DNA from: Epiperipatus broadwayi
Taxonomy: Eukaryota > Onychophora > Udeonychophora > Euonychophora > Peripatidae
DNA length: 64,000 bases
Direction of reading: 5' to 3'
Assembly: GCA_028023455.1 (NCBI GenBank)
Contig: JAQFVV010006208.1
Coordinates: forward strand, 4,570,963-4,634,962
The notes below the pieces were generated by a model, which saw only the letters and a list, made by a program, of their open reading frames with translations, was not told where the DNA came from and did no database searches. A program made the position numbers and the translations under genes. This document shows positions 11,492-22,720 of this stretch, piece by piece. Position 1 is the stretch's first letter. Every line of letters begins with the position of its first letter.

Positions 11492-11635
11492 GTACACGTT
11501 TTACAATTACACATGATTTTGGATTTGTTGCTCTGGATATTTCTTGTGGCTATCCTGAAGATTCTGGAACATACACATGCAAAGCGTCTAATGAGTTGGG
11601 TGAAGCTGTCACATCAGCGGCTCTGCGTTGTCATG
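11492..11635 (+). CDS. sls: Kettin-like exon: C-half of Ig 2
   Basis: The acceptor is AAATTTTAG|GT. The 144-nt exon reads GTRFTITHDFGFVALDIS and then CGYPEDSGTYTCKASNELGE. Both disulphide-position cysteines exist in this module (ECR in the first half, YTCK here). An extra Cys in ISCGY is unusual among the ten modules. The donor is CATG|GTAAAG, phase 1. Confidence 0.88.
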
Positions 11636-11797
11636 GTAAAGACTTTTTTTTTTAAAATTCAAAAGTTTCTCTATAATTACTTATTAAAAAAATTTTTTTT
11701 AGAACCTTCTCTTCAGCATTAATGTTTTAAATAATTAAATATATATAGAAAACACATGCACTTCTTCTCTATAGAAATTATAAAATAAATAAATATC

Positions 11798-11843
11798 ATT
11801 CCAATGTTTCGATTATATTCTTTTATAGACTTTTTCAACGAAC
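11798..11843 (-). ncRNA. Hammerhead-like motif, variant U3/A8 core (H4)
   Basis: On the minus strand: UUGAAAA, A, long stem II (about 8 bp, GUCUAUA against UAUAAUC), GAAA, CAUU, GGAAU. Stem I pairs GUUCG/GGAAU with one mismatch at the first position; the sister copies have GUUCC, which would pair fully. The linker after GAAA is only 4 nt, so stem III is almost absent. Confidence 0.4.
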
Positions 11844-11992
11844 ATTTAAAAATTACATAAAAGATAATAAATACAAATATTACAACAGGCAAAACATTCT
11901 ATACGTATTGCCACTCAGTGCAAGCCAGAGTAATCAATGGATGCCAGAAGACTTGTGCATAAAATCCCCATCTAGTGCCTACTCATCCAATA

Positions 11993-12034
11993 TCCCCAGA
12001 CTAGTTTCTGGCTTGTGGCCTTTGTCTGTGAGGA
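11993..12034 (-). ncRNA. Decayed H2 hammerhead
   Basis: GAAA, CUAGUC, stem I (UCCUCA/UGGGGA) and stem II (GGC/GCC) are intact, but CUGAYGA has become CAGACAA. That loses U4 and G8, so it should be inactive. Confidence 0.65.
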
Positions 12035-12365
12035 GCCTTGGATCTGAGAGCACTGTACCTAGATCTTAGGATCTAATGCAACCCTCCAGCAGCCATCTTT
12101 TATATCTACTTAACTACAAAACTATGAGACTTAAATTGAAAACACTATAATATTTTTAATCCTAGATCATTAGCCTATATAAGCATCCATTGATTACTCT
12201 GGCTTGCACTGAGTGGCACTACTGTATGGAGTGTTTTGCCTGTTTTAATAACAGTTAAGAGCAAGCATAGGAAATGGTGATCATGTGATGTTTAAATACA
12301 TATATTTATAATACATATAACAAATATGCATTATGTATTTGTTATACATATTATGGAATATAGTT

Positions 12366-12411
12366 GTTCCTTGACTAAGACTATAAAAGAATATAGTCGA
12401 AATGTTAGAAT
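12366..12411 (+). ncRNA. Hammerhead-like motif, variant core (H4, right arm)
   Basis: The plus strand reads GUUCC, UUGACUA, A, GACUAUA-loop-UAUAGUC (7 bp), GAAA, UGUU, AGAAU. Position 8 is U rather than A or G, so this copy is probably decayed. Confidence 0.35.
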
Positions 12412-12706
12412 GTTATTTATTTATTTTATAATATTTCATTTAATAAAATTTATAAAGAAGAAGAGCATGCAATTTTGAATATATATTGAAATTAATGGGA
12501 TATTTTTAAAATAGAAGACTGTGGTTGTTTGTTATTTTTTTAATTTATTTTAAATAATTAGTTTTATATTAAAGCACTCGCTACATAATGTGAATAGTTT
12601 GACTACAAACTGTAATTATGCAATTATAATTTTTCAATTTTAAATATTTCTTTTATTTTATATTTTATCAAGACAGAAATTTTTATATACTGACTATTTA
12701 TTTTAG

Positions 12707-13105
12707 CTAAAAGAAGCATTTATTCTGAATCACAACACCCCAAGGGCTTAGAAAAAATTCAGTACCTTGAAGATACTTCTCGATATACCAAAACAGTTAC
12801 TATTGAAGAGAAAACAACTCAGGCACCTGTATTTACTCAACCTATTAGAAATATTAATAACATCGAGAGTAGTCCAGCACATTTTGAAGCCAGACTTATA
12901 CCTGTAGGAGATCCTAGGCTAAGAGTGGAATGGTACCATAATGGAAAACCATTGCAATCTGGAACGCGTTTCACTTTGACACATGACTTCGGTTTTGTAG
13001 CTCTGGATATTCTTTACAGTTACCCAGAAGACTCTGGAACTTACACCTGCAAAGCAATTAATGATGTTGGCGAAGCTATCACTTCAGCCACTCTACATTG
13101 TCAAG
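12707..13105 (+). CDS. sls: Kettin-like exon: complete module 3 (linker + whole Ig)
   Basis: This single 399-nt exon (133 codons) is phase 1 at both ends. The mid-Ig intron present in every other module is absent: codons run KPLQSGTRFTLTHDFGF uninterrupted. The linker reads AKRSIYSESQHPKGLEKIQ, with PKG replacing PEG. In the Ig the B-strand Cys is Ala (HFEARLIP), while YTCKAIND keeps the F-strand Cys. The EGQ motif is altered to ESS. The boundaries are TTTTAG|CT and CAAG|GTAAGT. Loss of an intron is the simplest explanation. Confidence 0.92.
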
Positions 13106-14446
13106 GTAAGTTGAAAGTGTCTGCTTTCAATAATCTATTAGTTTTAGTAGTGTATATTAGAAAGGTTTACATAAATATCAAATATTAATCTCTCTCTTTT
13201 CATATAGTTATGTAGTACTTGAAAACTTGAGATATGCAAGTCGATATGAAAAAGTACAAGGAAATAAAATTTTAGTTATTTAAAGTTAATCAAGGGATAT
13301 GAATCAAATGTTAAAGAAATAATTTATAAGTAAGATGTCAATTAACGATATATCAATAATATCCTAATTCATTTAAAAATGTTATTCATTATGAACTGTT
13401 TAAATTTCTTATTTAGAAGCAGATGTATTGAAAGTATCTTAGTATTAACTACATAATTTTAATCTTCTACTATAACTTATTAAGATAATATGATTCCTCA
13501 GAAACTTTTAAAATGTACTGCCTTTTGTCTCAGAGAAAATTCTTTAAAGAACTAAATATTCATGAAAGAGAAAACTGTTGTGGTGAATGCTAATGATTTT
13601 ATTATCGTAGTAATTAATACAATAAAGCTGCACAGTTGAGAGTCTGAATATATAGTGGATGAGAAATATGTAAATTTGTCCCACTATTCAAATTATATGT
13701 TCCATTTCTTTAACAGTGGGATACAAAAGTCCTTTTTGTTAATTGAATGTGGGTCCCTTGCAATTACCCATGATTCTTTAAGTTTTCTTTTTCTATCATT
13801 CCTCTCTGTGCAAACTTTTTAATATTCGAGGTGGAAAAAGCATGTCCCATAGTCAATTCATATTCAAAAAAGATTGAATTGTGTTCGCAATTTAATTTTG
13901 CTTTTTTATATAAATTAGATGTGCAGGACGATTCTCATTGACCTATTAGTGTGATATTCTTCATAATACACCACATTGCAGGAGGGGACAGAGCATGAGA
14001 TCTTATATACGATCTGAGGAGCATGATCGAAAGGAGTTTTATCGTTGGTGTTATTTAGAAGATTGTTGAAGAGGAATGATCTACTATAAGTTTACTAAAA
14101 GATGGCTTAGTACTATTAAATAAATAAAAATTTGTCAAGCGTTGATGGTTGATTGGGTCAGCACAGCTGCATTACAAGCAGTTGTCCCGGGTTTGTGGGT
14201 TCACTTCCCGGCCGATACTTTGACACATGAAAAATAAATAAATAAATAAAATTTTGTTTGCTTATATCTTTTCATATCAACTTGCATATCTCAAATTTTG
14301 AATATTAGAAATGTTTATGTAAATTTATAAAAAGGTAAAAACATATTTATAAATAATAATGTTATTGCAATTATTATTTCTGAAAAATTATTTAATTATT
14401 AGTAAATTAACTTGAATTAATTTTTTTTTTATTATTATTATTATAG
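13106..14446. other. Intron 5 (about 1.3 kb)
   Basis: This is non-coding sequence. A tRNA-like SINE sits at 14136-14232. The flanks 13240-13290 and 14265-14310 hold an inverted pair (CAAGTCGATATGAAAA against TTTTCATATCAACTTG), suggesting the SINE lies inside an older foldback element. Confidence 0.65.
14136..14232 (+). mobile_element. tRNA-like SINE
   Basis: The plus strand reads CAAGCGTTGATGG, TTGGGTCAGCACAGCTGC, CAAGCAGTTG, then B-box-like GGGTTCACTTCCCGGCC, ending GACACATGAAAA with an (AAAT)n tail. The end motif TGACACATGAAAA is shared with the minus-strand copy at 60284. Confidence 0.7.
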
Positions 14447-14704
14447 CTAAACGATCTATACTATCTGAAAGCCAACATCCAGAAGGTTTGGAAAAAATCC
14501 AACTCTTAGAAGATTCTGGAAAATTTCGTCAAGAAATTACAATAGAAGAAGGTCCACGAATGAAACCTCATTTTATTACCCCTTTAAAAAATCAAGATGG
14601 TTTAATAGAAGGACAGAGCACTCATTTAGAATGCCGTTTAGAACCAGTTAATGATCCTACATTGAAAATAGAATGGTTTTTTAATGGAAAACCATTGGAA
14701 GCAG
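14447..14704 (+). CDS. sls: Kettin-like exon: linker + N-half of Ig 4
   Basis: This exon is 258 nt, phase 1-1, with acceptor TTATAG|CT and donor GCAG|GTAAGG. The linker AKRSILSESQHPEGLEKIQ is followed by LLEDSGKFRQEITIEEGP. The Ig half has IEGQSTHLECRLEPVNDP (B-strand Cys present) and IEWFFNGKPLEAG. The B-half lies 3.5 kb away. Confidence 0.9.
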
Positions 14705-15539
14705 GTAAGGAACTTTATGTTTAATAATTTTTATTATTAAATTTTTACACATTAACTAGCGAAAAACACGAATTGAAAAAACTATGCTTTTTTTTTAACT
14801 TTCAAAATGTTGATAGCTATAAATGTCAGAACTTTTATTGTTCTTTTTTTACCAAAAAAATAAATAAATTATATATTATTTTATCAGAATAGTAACAGTT
14901 ATCTTATTATTTTAATTATCTTTGCGACATTTCAAAATTAATGTTTTAATATTAGTGCCTTTTTTTTAGCAGTCTGTAACACTGTATGACAACTTCTGCT
15001 TCCCTATTGCTTGCCTCTCTGTCAGCCGATAAATATTTCTGCAAATTTTTTTCTTTTTTTCAACTCATACACTGTACATTCTTTTTTTGTTCTTTTCTGA
15101 TGATGTCCAAACTAATATTTGTTTGATAAACCTTTCTTAGACATTCTTTGTATGCGTCCATAGCATTTTAATAGTCTTTCTTCTAATTTCATATACTATA
15201 TTGTGGTCAGCAAAAAAAAATATTATACATAGGATATCTTTGATTATTATGAATGTGTATATTATTGTTTTTATCAAGAGCAAAATATGTGCTTCTAAAT
15301 TTATAAATGACTTTATAGTGAGATTTTGACTTTTGTGAATAAATTATAATATTGTATTATTTTTAAGACAGATAATTATTTTTCTAAAAATATAAAATAA
15401 AAACAAGTCTCAAATTATTATTTGATGATTTTTAATAATCAACAACTTTATAAAATAAATGACTCACAAAGTTTAATATTTTTTTGTACAATATATATAT
15501 ATATGGTACAATATATATATATGTTGAAATGAAGATTTT

Positions 15540-15790
15540 TACGGGTTGTATATATAAAAGACATATTTTGCGGGTTCATCCGTGTTAAAAATTGACATTT
15601 CGACTTGGTCACACAAGTTATCCATTGGGAGATAAAATGTAGGAAGATGGTTGTAGAGGCACTACAATCACTGATTTGAATAAACATGATTGTAGTGCCT
15701 CTACAACCGTCTTTCTACCTTTTATCTCTCAGTGGATGACTTGTGTTAACACGGATGAACCCACAAAATATGTCTTTTATATATATATAT
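15540..15790. mobile_element. Foldback element H3
   Basis: The arms of about 110 nt are inverted: AAAAGACATATTTTGCGGG, TTCATCCGTGTTAA and GTAGAGGCACTACAATCA with their complements. It sits inside (TA)n tracts. The left end also occurs as a fragment at 5635-5730. It contains TTTCGACTTGGTCACACAAG, reminiscent of the hammerhead families but with a degenerate core. Confidence 0.8.
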
Positions 15791-16924
15791 ATATATATAT
15801 AATAGTTGTGTTTAAAAGACTATAATTTGAACATGTAATGTTATAATATCATTCATCGTGTGAAAAATTAAATATGTAACTAGAGATTAAATAATAGAGA
15901 CCATATTTATTTCTTAAGAAATTCCAGTTTATTATTTATTACTATTAAATAAATTATTTTTGTTACTAAACTTGTGTTAAGTTTATTTTAAATTATTGTT
16001 GCTCTCCTGATTTGTATCGAATTAATATTCTTGGGATATAGCAAAGTGCAGTTACTTAATATATATTGCTTAAATTTTATTTTCTAAATTTATCATTGAT
16101 TCTCTATATAGGTATTATTAAATGAATCCTGTAAAAAAATTAAAAAAAATTATGAAAAGTTTGCTTAAATATAAAATTTATTTTAATGTTCTTTTTGTTT
16201 TATAAATGAAAATAAAAAATTATTTTTAAAAAAATTATATTTTTATGAGAAATGGTCAGTAATTTACTCTTACGGGACATTTACTTTGAATGTTAAAATA
16301 ATGAAATCATTTAGAGCATTAAAATTTATTTTCCTTCTAGAAAAATTCTTTTATATTTGCTTAAATTAATGAGAAAAAAGTTGGGATAAGTTTTTTAGTT
16401 AACTACATTTAATAAGAAAATAATTTGTAAAAAATGGCATCTAATTAGAACATATGAGGTTGGATCTTTAGAATATCCTAGGTATTATATAATCTTGTGG
16501 AAGGAAATTATTTTGCACACATAGTGCATGTATGAGAAGTAATTTTCTTCCCCAAGATTACATATATATAAATCGCTAAATTATTTATTACATATATTCA
16601 AAGTAATATAATTCAAAGTCATAGGTATTTGAAAATGAGAAACTTTATCTCCTCCTACGATATATAAACTAAATTTATACATATAATTTGTCAATTGAAA
16701 TATCAGGCTCATAATAAGATCAAGTCCTGATTTAAGCGTGATGGGCTGATTTATATAAGAATAGGCTCTTAGCATAGGTGATTCATTTATGCTTTTAAAA
16801 CACTTATTGACAGGTGAGTGCATGTAAATTTAATATCAATCTAATAGCCTATATGTAAAGAGAAGTCTAATTTCCTTCCACAAGATTACATGTATATAAA
16901 TTGCTAAATTATTTATATATATAT

Positions 16925-17965
16925 ATAATATTTGAGATTAAGGCTCATAACATCATACAATAAATATTTTAAAATTCTCTCTAAGTTAGCATAAGTCAAC
17001 AAAAATAAAGCAATATCTTATTCTCGTGGCTCATTTATTAATATAGATGCTTGACTAAAACATGTTGACTAGAAAAAATTAATATTTAAATCAATCATGT
17101 AATGTATCTAAAAATGTTTCAAATTAATTTTCTTATAATAGTTGGAAAGGCTGAGAATTTTTTTAATTTAAACTTTGCCAACAAAGATTCAAACAAGTGA
17201 AAATATATAATAGAATACTTCCAGTGCCTTAATATATATATATGTATTTTAATATTTTCATGGATAAATGATGATTTCATATTATTATTATTATTATTTG
17301 GGGATATTCCGTGTGGTAAAATAGCTAAATAGCTGATGTTATTGTACCGAAACATCAGCTATTTAACTGTTTTACCACACGGAATATCCCGAAAATAATA
17401 ATAATATATATATGCTTAACCACTTCATGCTCAATCTCATTCTTTACCTTATATTCAATCTCTCATTACTATTTAAGATCTAACAATTTTTCTTTGAAAA
17501 ATTAGCCTTGACATTGGCAGTTGTTATTTCGTCGAAATATTATTAACACACGGTTTAACCCAAAAAGTATTTTATTTCCACCATATAACCATAAAAACAT
17601 TAAACATAATATATATAACACTTGAGGTTAAGATCTAAAAAATTATACAATAAATACTTTAAAATACTCTCTAACCTAGCAGTGGATGGATTCTATTACA
17701 TATTTTCATTTGTTTGAATCATTTTTGACAATGTTTAAATTGATAAAACTCACAGGCTTGACAATTATTGTAAGAAAATCAATTTGACACATATTTAGGT
17801 ACATTGCACAATTCATTTTTTAAATATTTATTTTTTCTAACCAAAGTGTTTAGTCAAGCCTTTATATTAATAAATGAGACATGAGAATAAGGCTGCTTTA
17901 CTCTTGTTAATATTGACTTATGGTAGGCTAGAGAGTATTTAAAAATATTAAACCATCAAACATCA
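16925..17965. mobile_element. Large foldback element with a nested small foldback
   Basis: The outer arms are about 16940-17220 and 17690-17960. Shared blocks are AATAAATATTTTAAAATTCT, AATATAGATGCTTGACTAAA, TTCAAACAAGTGAAAATAT and TAATAGAAT, with diverged complements. The inner element 17283-17402 has arms GGGATATTCCGTGTGGTAAA and TTTACCACACGGAATATCCC flanked by ATT/AAT runs. Confidence 0.7.
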
Positions 17966-18183
17966 CATGAACTGAGGAGCGCTATTATATGGAGAGTTTT
18001 GCTTTCTGTGTATTTTGAAATATCTTGAATGTTATATATATAACTTGTGGATTGTGATAAGAATGATTACCGACTTTAATTGTTATAATTCTTACGATGT
18101 GATAATTTTTTTTTATAATATAAAAAGTCATTCTTTATTCTGTATATTATAGTTTAAAATATTAATTTTTATTTTTACTTAAG

Positions 18184-18327
18184 GTCATCGTTTTAGAACC
18201 ACTTTTGATTTTGGGTACGTAGCTTTGGATATTTTGACAGTATATGCTGAAGACTCGGGAGATTATGTCGTACAAGCTACTAATTCACTCGGTAGTGATA
18301 CTACAAAAGCTGTTATTAAAATATCGG
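18184..18327 (+). CDS. sls: Kettin-like exon: C-half of Ig 4
   Basis: The acceptor is ACTTAAG|GT and the exon is 144 nt. It reads GHRFRTTFDFGYVALDIL, then TVYAEDSGDYVVQATNSLGS. The F-strand Cys is replaced by Val (YVV) although the first half keeps its B-strand Cys. HDFG is FDFG. The donor is TCGG|GTAAAT. The next intron is only 82 nt. Confidence 0.88.
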
Positions 18328-18409
18328 GTAAATATTGATGATTTTATTTAAAGTTTGTATAACTTGTTTTTGTAATAATATTCATAATTATATTTATGTA
18401 ATCTAACAG

Positions 18410-18667
18410 CAAAACGTAGTATTTATATGGAAACGCAACATCCAGAAGGTTTAGAAAAGATTCAACATTTAGAAGATGCGTCTCGTTACAAAGCAGAGAT
18501 TCATGTTGATGAACTTCGTCCAGAAAAACCACAATTCATTACACCTTTAAACAATCTTGACAATTTAAAAGAAGGACAAAGTGCTCATTTGGAATGCCGA
18601 TTAATTCCTATCAATGATCCTAAGATGAAAGTGGAGTGGTACGTTAACGGCATCCCTATAAAAGCAG
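18410..18667 (+). CDS. sls: Kettin-like exon: linker + N-half of Ig 5
   Basis: This exon is 258 nt, with acceptor TCTAACAG|CA. The linker AKRSIYMETQHPEGLEKIQ is followed by LEDASRYKAEI, close to the consensus. The Ig half shows LKEGQSAHLECRLIPINDP and VEWYVNGIPIKAG. The donor is GCAG|GTTAGT. It shares the short intron 18328-18409 with the previous exon. Confidence 0.9.
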
Positions 18668-19459
18668 GTTAGTTAAGCAAATTTCAATGTATAATTTAAA
18701 AATTATATAATAATATAAACAGAATTGATTTTCTATTGTATTATATTTCATTATCGGGAATATAAACAGTATGCTAAAAAGTCATGTGATGTGCAAAATG
18801 GAAAAAAAAAAATCAAGAAATAAATGTTGTCCACATTACTTATTGGTATATCATAAATAGTAATATATACTGGAACAGTCAAACTAAAATGAATTTGTTT
18901 GGCCAATGGATGTCTGAAATGTGAGACAGAAAGTTTTGGCAACTTTTGATAATTCAACATGGAAGATTATTTAAATTGGGTTTAAACTCTAATTCTATCA
19001 TAAAAGTGACCTAAATATTAGGCTTCTGTGATAGCCACTATATTCTCATTCTATACTATAATTAAATGAACCAACAATAAAAGAAAAATTAAACTATCAT
19101 CCTTAAAGATCTTTTTTCACATTCTTTTCCATTTTATTCCATAACCATGACATATTTTTATTTCCAGCATAGGTCAGGAGATAATGATTCTCTCTGGTCT
19201 ATGTATTGAATGAAACCACTATTTAAAAAATTATACATAAAAAAAATATAAGTATAACAATATCAGAATAAATTTATTTATATATAAACTATGTACAATG
19301 CTAATGTCAGTTTATGACTCTATATCTTGCACTTTGAACTTAATAATACAACTATATTAACTTATCAAAGAGTGGCTTTTCCTACAAATAAAAGCAACAT
19401 ATACATATATGTAAGCTTGTAATTTAAATATTAATAAATACAGTAAAATAAATTTATAT

Positions 19460-20016
19460 AAAGTACACCTTTAAAAACTTTGGTACTAGTCTATTAGCCA
19501 CCGTACATTGCCTAATGGTTCTGGTTCTATGCAAAAACACACAAGTATGTCGTTTACATGATGTAGCAGATTCACATGAAATTTCATGTTCTCGACAAGA
19601 TAAATAAAATGGCTGAAGGCAACAGTCAACATAGAAAAGTTTGGGATCTGCCGAATGCAGAAACTGACACTGTTGCCTTTCTACAGTTTGAAACACAATC
19701 ATTCCGAATCCTTTTTTGTCCCACTTGTATTACATGTTTAATAACAAAGTTGGCTGATAAAATACAATGGGTGATTACTTTTTCAATGAATTTTTTGGAT
19801 TTATTTTTTAATTTTGTTTAGAGTAATGTAAATTTGAAAATAAAAAGAAAAGTGTTTAATGAAGTGTTTTTGTTTGTTTTTTAATTTTGTTTAAACGTTT
19901 AAGTAAATTTGAAAGAAAAAAGACCCAGAAACATTATATTGATACGTTTGCACAGAAACAGTGCCATCAAGCGATGTACAGTGGCTAATAGACCAGTACC
20001 AAAACTTTTAACCCCC
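19460..20016. mobile_element. Foldback element
   Basis: The left arm (CTTTGGTACTAGTCTATTAG, CCACCGTACATTG) and right arm (CAATGTAC-like, then GTGGCTAATAGACCAGTACC) are inverted. The interior contains a second palindrome, GAAGGCAACAGT against ACTGTTGCCTTTC (19616-19682). The arm sequence also occurs at 3712-3800. Confidence 0.65.
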
Positions 20017-20057
20017 TAGGAATGCTTTCAACTAGCCTCACAGTCTTTGTCAACTAA
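20016..20057 (-). ncRNA. Hammerhead-like motif, variant U3/A8 core
   Basis: On the minus strand: UUAG, UUGACAA, A, GACU-loop-AGUU, GAAA, GCAUUC, CUAG. Stem I has four pairs (one G-U), and G15.2 faces U16.2. It is 42 nt long, like the copy at 5404-5445, and lies in the same repeat family (GTTTGCTGCCTG follows at about 20130). Confidence 0.5.
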
Positions 20058-20504
20058 CACATTCTTTTTTTAAGTTATTTTCAAATACGCTATTAAAGTC
20101 TAACTTTCCCACAATTCAGTAATTTTTATGTTTGCTGCCTGTCTATTTATTAAATCATGCTTACATTTATATATTAACATAGCTTCCAAGGTATGTATAG
20201 GTTAAATTAACAAAATCATCCTGGTATTAAATAATAACAAGTATGTTAAAATTATTTTACAATAAGTCTTCCTTGACAGAATGAATATAAAAATATATAT
20301 TCTTTTATTAAAGGTATATAATTATATTTTCACACTTACAAATGAAGCAAACATTTGGGGGATTAGTAGATTAAAAGTCTTAACACTCCGGAGAAAAATA
20401 CAACTCAGAAAATGTTCCAGTGAATCTTAATTTTTATTATATTATTTCAAAGCTTTGTTTAATACATAGATTTAAAATATTTATTCAAATCATTTTATAG
20501 AGAT

Positions 20505-20870
20505 TCTTTCCATTAACCTTGGCACTAACAAGGGCTTTGAACGTTTCATCATCAGATTTTCAATGAAATGGAAGGCTAAAGAGTGTGAGTTAGAATAGTT
20601 TGAAGCTTGTCCATTGAAGTATAAAAATTGGCTATCTTAATATAAAGCTGAGTACTGATTATATATATGTGTGAGGATAGTAATCTAGACCAACTGATGA
20701 TTGCTGGTTTAGCATGAAATACATATATTGGTGATTATTTATCTTTTCAACATGTATGTGATCAGGTGGGTCAGCAATATGAGATGGCACTGAGAGTGGT
20801 GGGTCATGTGAAAATCTGAGTTTGAACCCTGCATATATTACATATATAAATGCAGGTTTAAGCCTGTACA
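20505..20870 (+). mobile_element. SINE-like repeat S2
   Basis: It runs from GGGCTTTGAACGTTTCATCA through CTGATTATATATATGTGTGA, CCAACTGATGATTGCTGG and CATGTATGTGATCA to the B-box-like GAGTTTGAACCCTGC. It is collinear with copies at 41130-41420 and, inverted, at 40495-40930 and 62385-62830. Confidence 0.7.
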
Positions 20871-21211
20871 ATGTATTAATATATACTCTGAAAAAACTTG
20901 AGCTGAGTCAAGCCACTATGCAAAAGTATAACCATGTAGATATATTCTCAATAGCACTGAGTTAACTTTTGAAAAATTCTCTCCAGAATCATACAGTTAT
21001 ACCTTTTCATAATGGCTTGAATCAGCTCAAGTTTTTTTGAAGTATTTCATTAGTATCTGAAAAGAATTTTATGTTAAATAATTATAATGTAATATATATA
21101 TATAGAATGCACTTGTAAATCTACATATAACTAAACTTTTATATCATGTGCATGTGCTAAAATATAGAACATTAGCATGCCATGCTGCATGGGTTCAAAA
21201 TTAGTTTAGAT

Positions 21212-21609
21212 TAGGGGTTCCCAACCCTATGCCCACGGGCACCATGGCGCCCGCAGACCACTTTACGTGTGCCCGCCGCTATCCGAACACGATAAAAAAT
21301 TATTTATCTGATACAAATAAATTTAATTTTTAAAATTTCTTATAAATTATTGTATTATATTGTAATCAAATTGTAGGGCATACTATACTTTTACAGTGTA
21401 AAAATATAAATGTTAATTATATATTAAAATTTTATTTTTGAAATAAATATTTTTTTGTACATTATGTGTATTATTAACAATATCCAACTATAAATTTACA
21501 TTGAAAAACTAAATGGTGCCCGTCACCTGGTTGAAAAAATAAATGGTGCCCGCCACATGGCCAGTATTATAGAATGTGCTCTTAAATGCAAAAAGGTTGG
21601 GGACCCCTG
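21212..21609. mobile_element. hAT-type non-autonomous DNA transposon with 8-bp target duplication
   Basis: The element of 398 nt starts TAGGGGTTCCCAACC and ends GGTTGGGGACCCCTG, an inverted pair. It is flanked on both sides by GTTTAGAT (21204-21211 and 21610-21617), a perfect 8-bp duplication typical of hAT transposition. Subterminal GC-rich blocks (CACCATGGCGCCCGC, GGTGCCCGCCACATGG) stand out from the AT-rich interior. No transposase is encoded. Confidence 0.9.
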
Positions 21610-21689
21610 GTTTAGATGAATTTGAAAAAAAAAATTTGTATCAGCAAGTAGGGCTATAACCATTCAATTAAACTAACTAATATTGTTAA

Positions 21690-22720
21690 GTTAGAAGGTA
21701 AAATTCAATCCATCTTCTCCGATCTTTAGCTTCTCTTCTCCACACCACCCCTGAACACTTTCTTATTTCATCCATCCATCTCACATGTGGTCTCTTTCTG
21801 GGTCTTTTACGATCTCTTGGAATCCAGTTTAAGATTTCAATTATCCATCTAATATCTTTTCTAGCAATATGTCCAGCCCAACTTCACTTCAGTCTTTTAA
21901 TTTGTTCAATGATGTCAGTAACTCTTGTTTGTTCCCTTACCCATATATTGCATTTTTGATCTCTTCTTGTTACTCCTAACATTCATCTCTCCATACTTCT
22001 TTGAGTGGTTTGAAGTCTCTGTATTGCTCTTCTATTAAATGTCCAAATCTTAGGTCCATAAGTAAGACATATTTATTAAAAACTTTCCTTTTCAAACACA
22101 TAAGCATATTTCTTTTTAATATTATTTCTACCAAAAACACTCCAACCAAGTTCAGTTCTATGATTAATTTCATCCATTATGTTTCCATCTGTAGTAATAA
22201 TCTGACCAAGGTATTTGTAGTTGTTTACTTCTTCTAATCCATCATAATGAAATCTTTATTTTCATCTTTTGAAAAAATCCATTGAACATTACTTTAGTCT
22301 TATTAACATTCACCTTTAGTCCTACTTTCTTCTGATAACTCTTGCAATATTTCCTGAAGCTCTGAAGCATTATTTGCAAAAACAACTACGTCATCTGCAA
22401 AATCTAATTGACTTAAATAATCTCCATTTACTTCTACTCCTTTAGCTTCCCATTTTAATTCAGAAAATACTTCTTGCAGCACTGCTGTAAAAAGTGTTGG
22501 AGATAAGGAGTCACCCTGTCTTACAGCCTTCTCAGTGTTAATCTTCCTAGTATCATTATGTAATTTAATTGTTGCTGTTACATTTTTATAAATAGTCTTC
22601 ATAATATGACAATACCCTGGGGCTATACCTTGATGATCCAAGGCTTTAATCATTAAAGAAATGATTATAGAATCAAATGCCTTTTCATAATCTATAAATC
22701 CAAACGATAATGGCAACTCA
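21690..22720 (-). pseudogene. RTE-type non-LTR retrotransposon, RT and C-terminal part, broken
   Basis: On the minus strand, 22716 to 22303 is open for 137 codons. It contains FIDYEKAFDS, VRQGDSLSPTLF and LDFADDVVVFAN, the RT palm motifs with the FADD catalytic pair. Downstream, frame-shifted stretches continue YKYLGQIITTDGNI, EEQYRDFKPLK, WAGHIARKD and a basic C-terminal tail ending RRWIEFYLL near 21690. This order fits RTE-clade LINEs. It is 5' truncated (no endonuclease), has several frameshifts and stops, and is a dead insertion inside the host intron in antisense. Confidence 0.85.

Larger units (their letters stand above)
11752..12470. mobile_element. Foldback element H4 interrupted by a nested H2 element
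   Basis: The outer arms (11752-11880 and about 12300-12470) are inverted copies: CTTCTTCTCTATAG, AAATAAATAAATA and TTCTTTTATAGAC with their complements. Each carries a variant hammerhead-like core. Positions 11886-12290 are an H2-family copy starting GGCAAAACATTC and ending GTGTTTTGCC. Insertion order can therefore be read: H4 first, then H2. Confidence 0.75.
14705..18183. other. Intron 6 (about 3.5 kb) splitting Ig 4
   Basis: It contains the foldback element at 15540-15790, a large foldback 16925-17965 enclosing a smaller one (17283-17402), and an H2 terminal fragment at 17972-18010 (TATGGAGAGTTTTGC). A repeated box (CAAGATTACATAT, then AAATTGCTAAATTATT) occurs near 16553 and 16880. 14720-15440 and 15800-16430 show nothing recognisable. 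Confidence 0.7.

Noticed and set aside
15540-15790. H3 foldback as a hammerhead carrier
   Set aside because: It has GUCGAAA and a stem-II-like CUUG/CAAG, but the core reads UGGAUGA or UGGAUAA with U4 lost, and I found no stem I pairing.
17283-17402. GCUGAUGUU...CGAAAC as a hammerhead core
   Set aside because: The sequence is explained by the element's own palindrome (CTGATGTT against AACATCAG). A9 is U and no stem II lies between the boxes.
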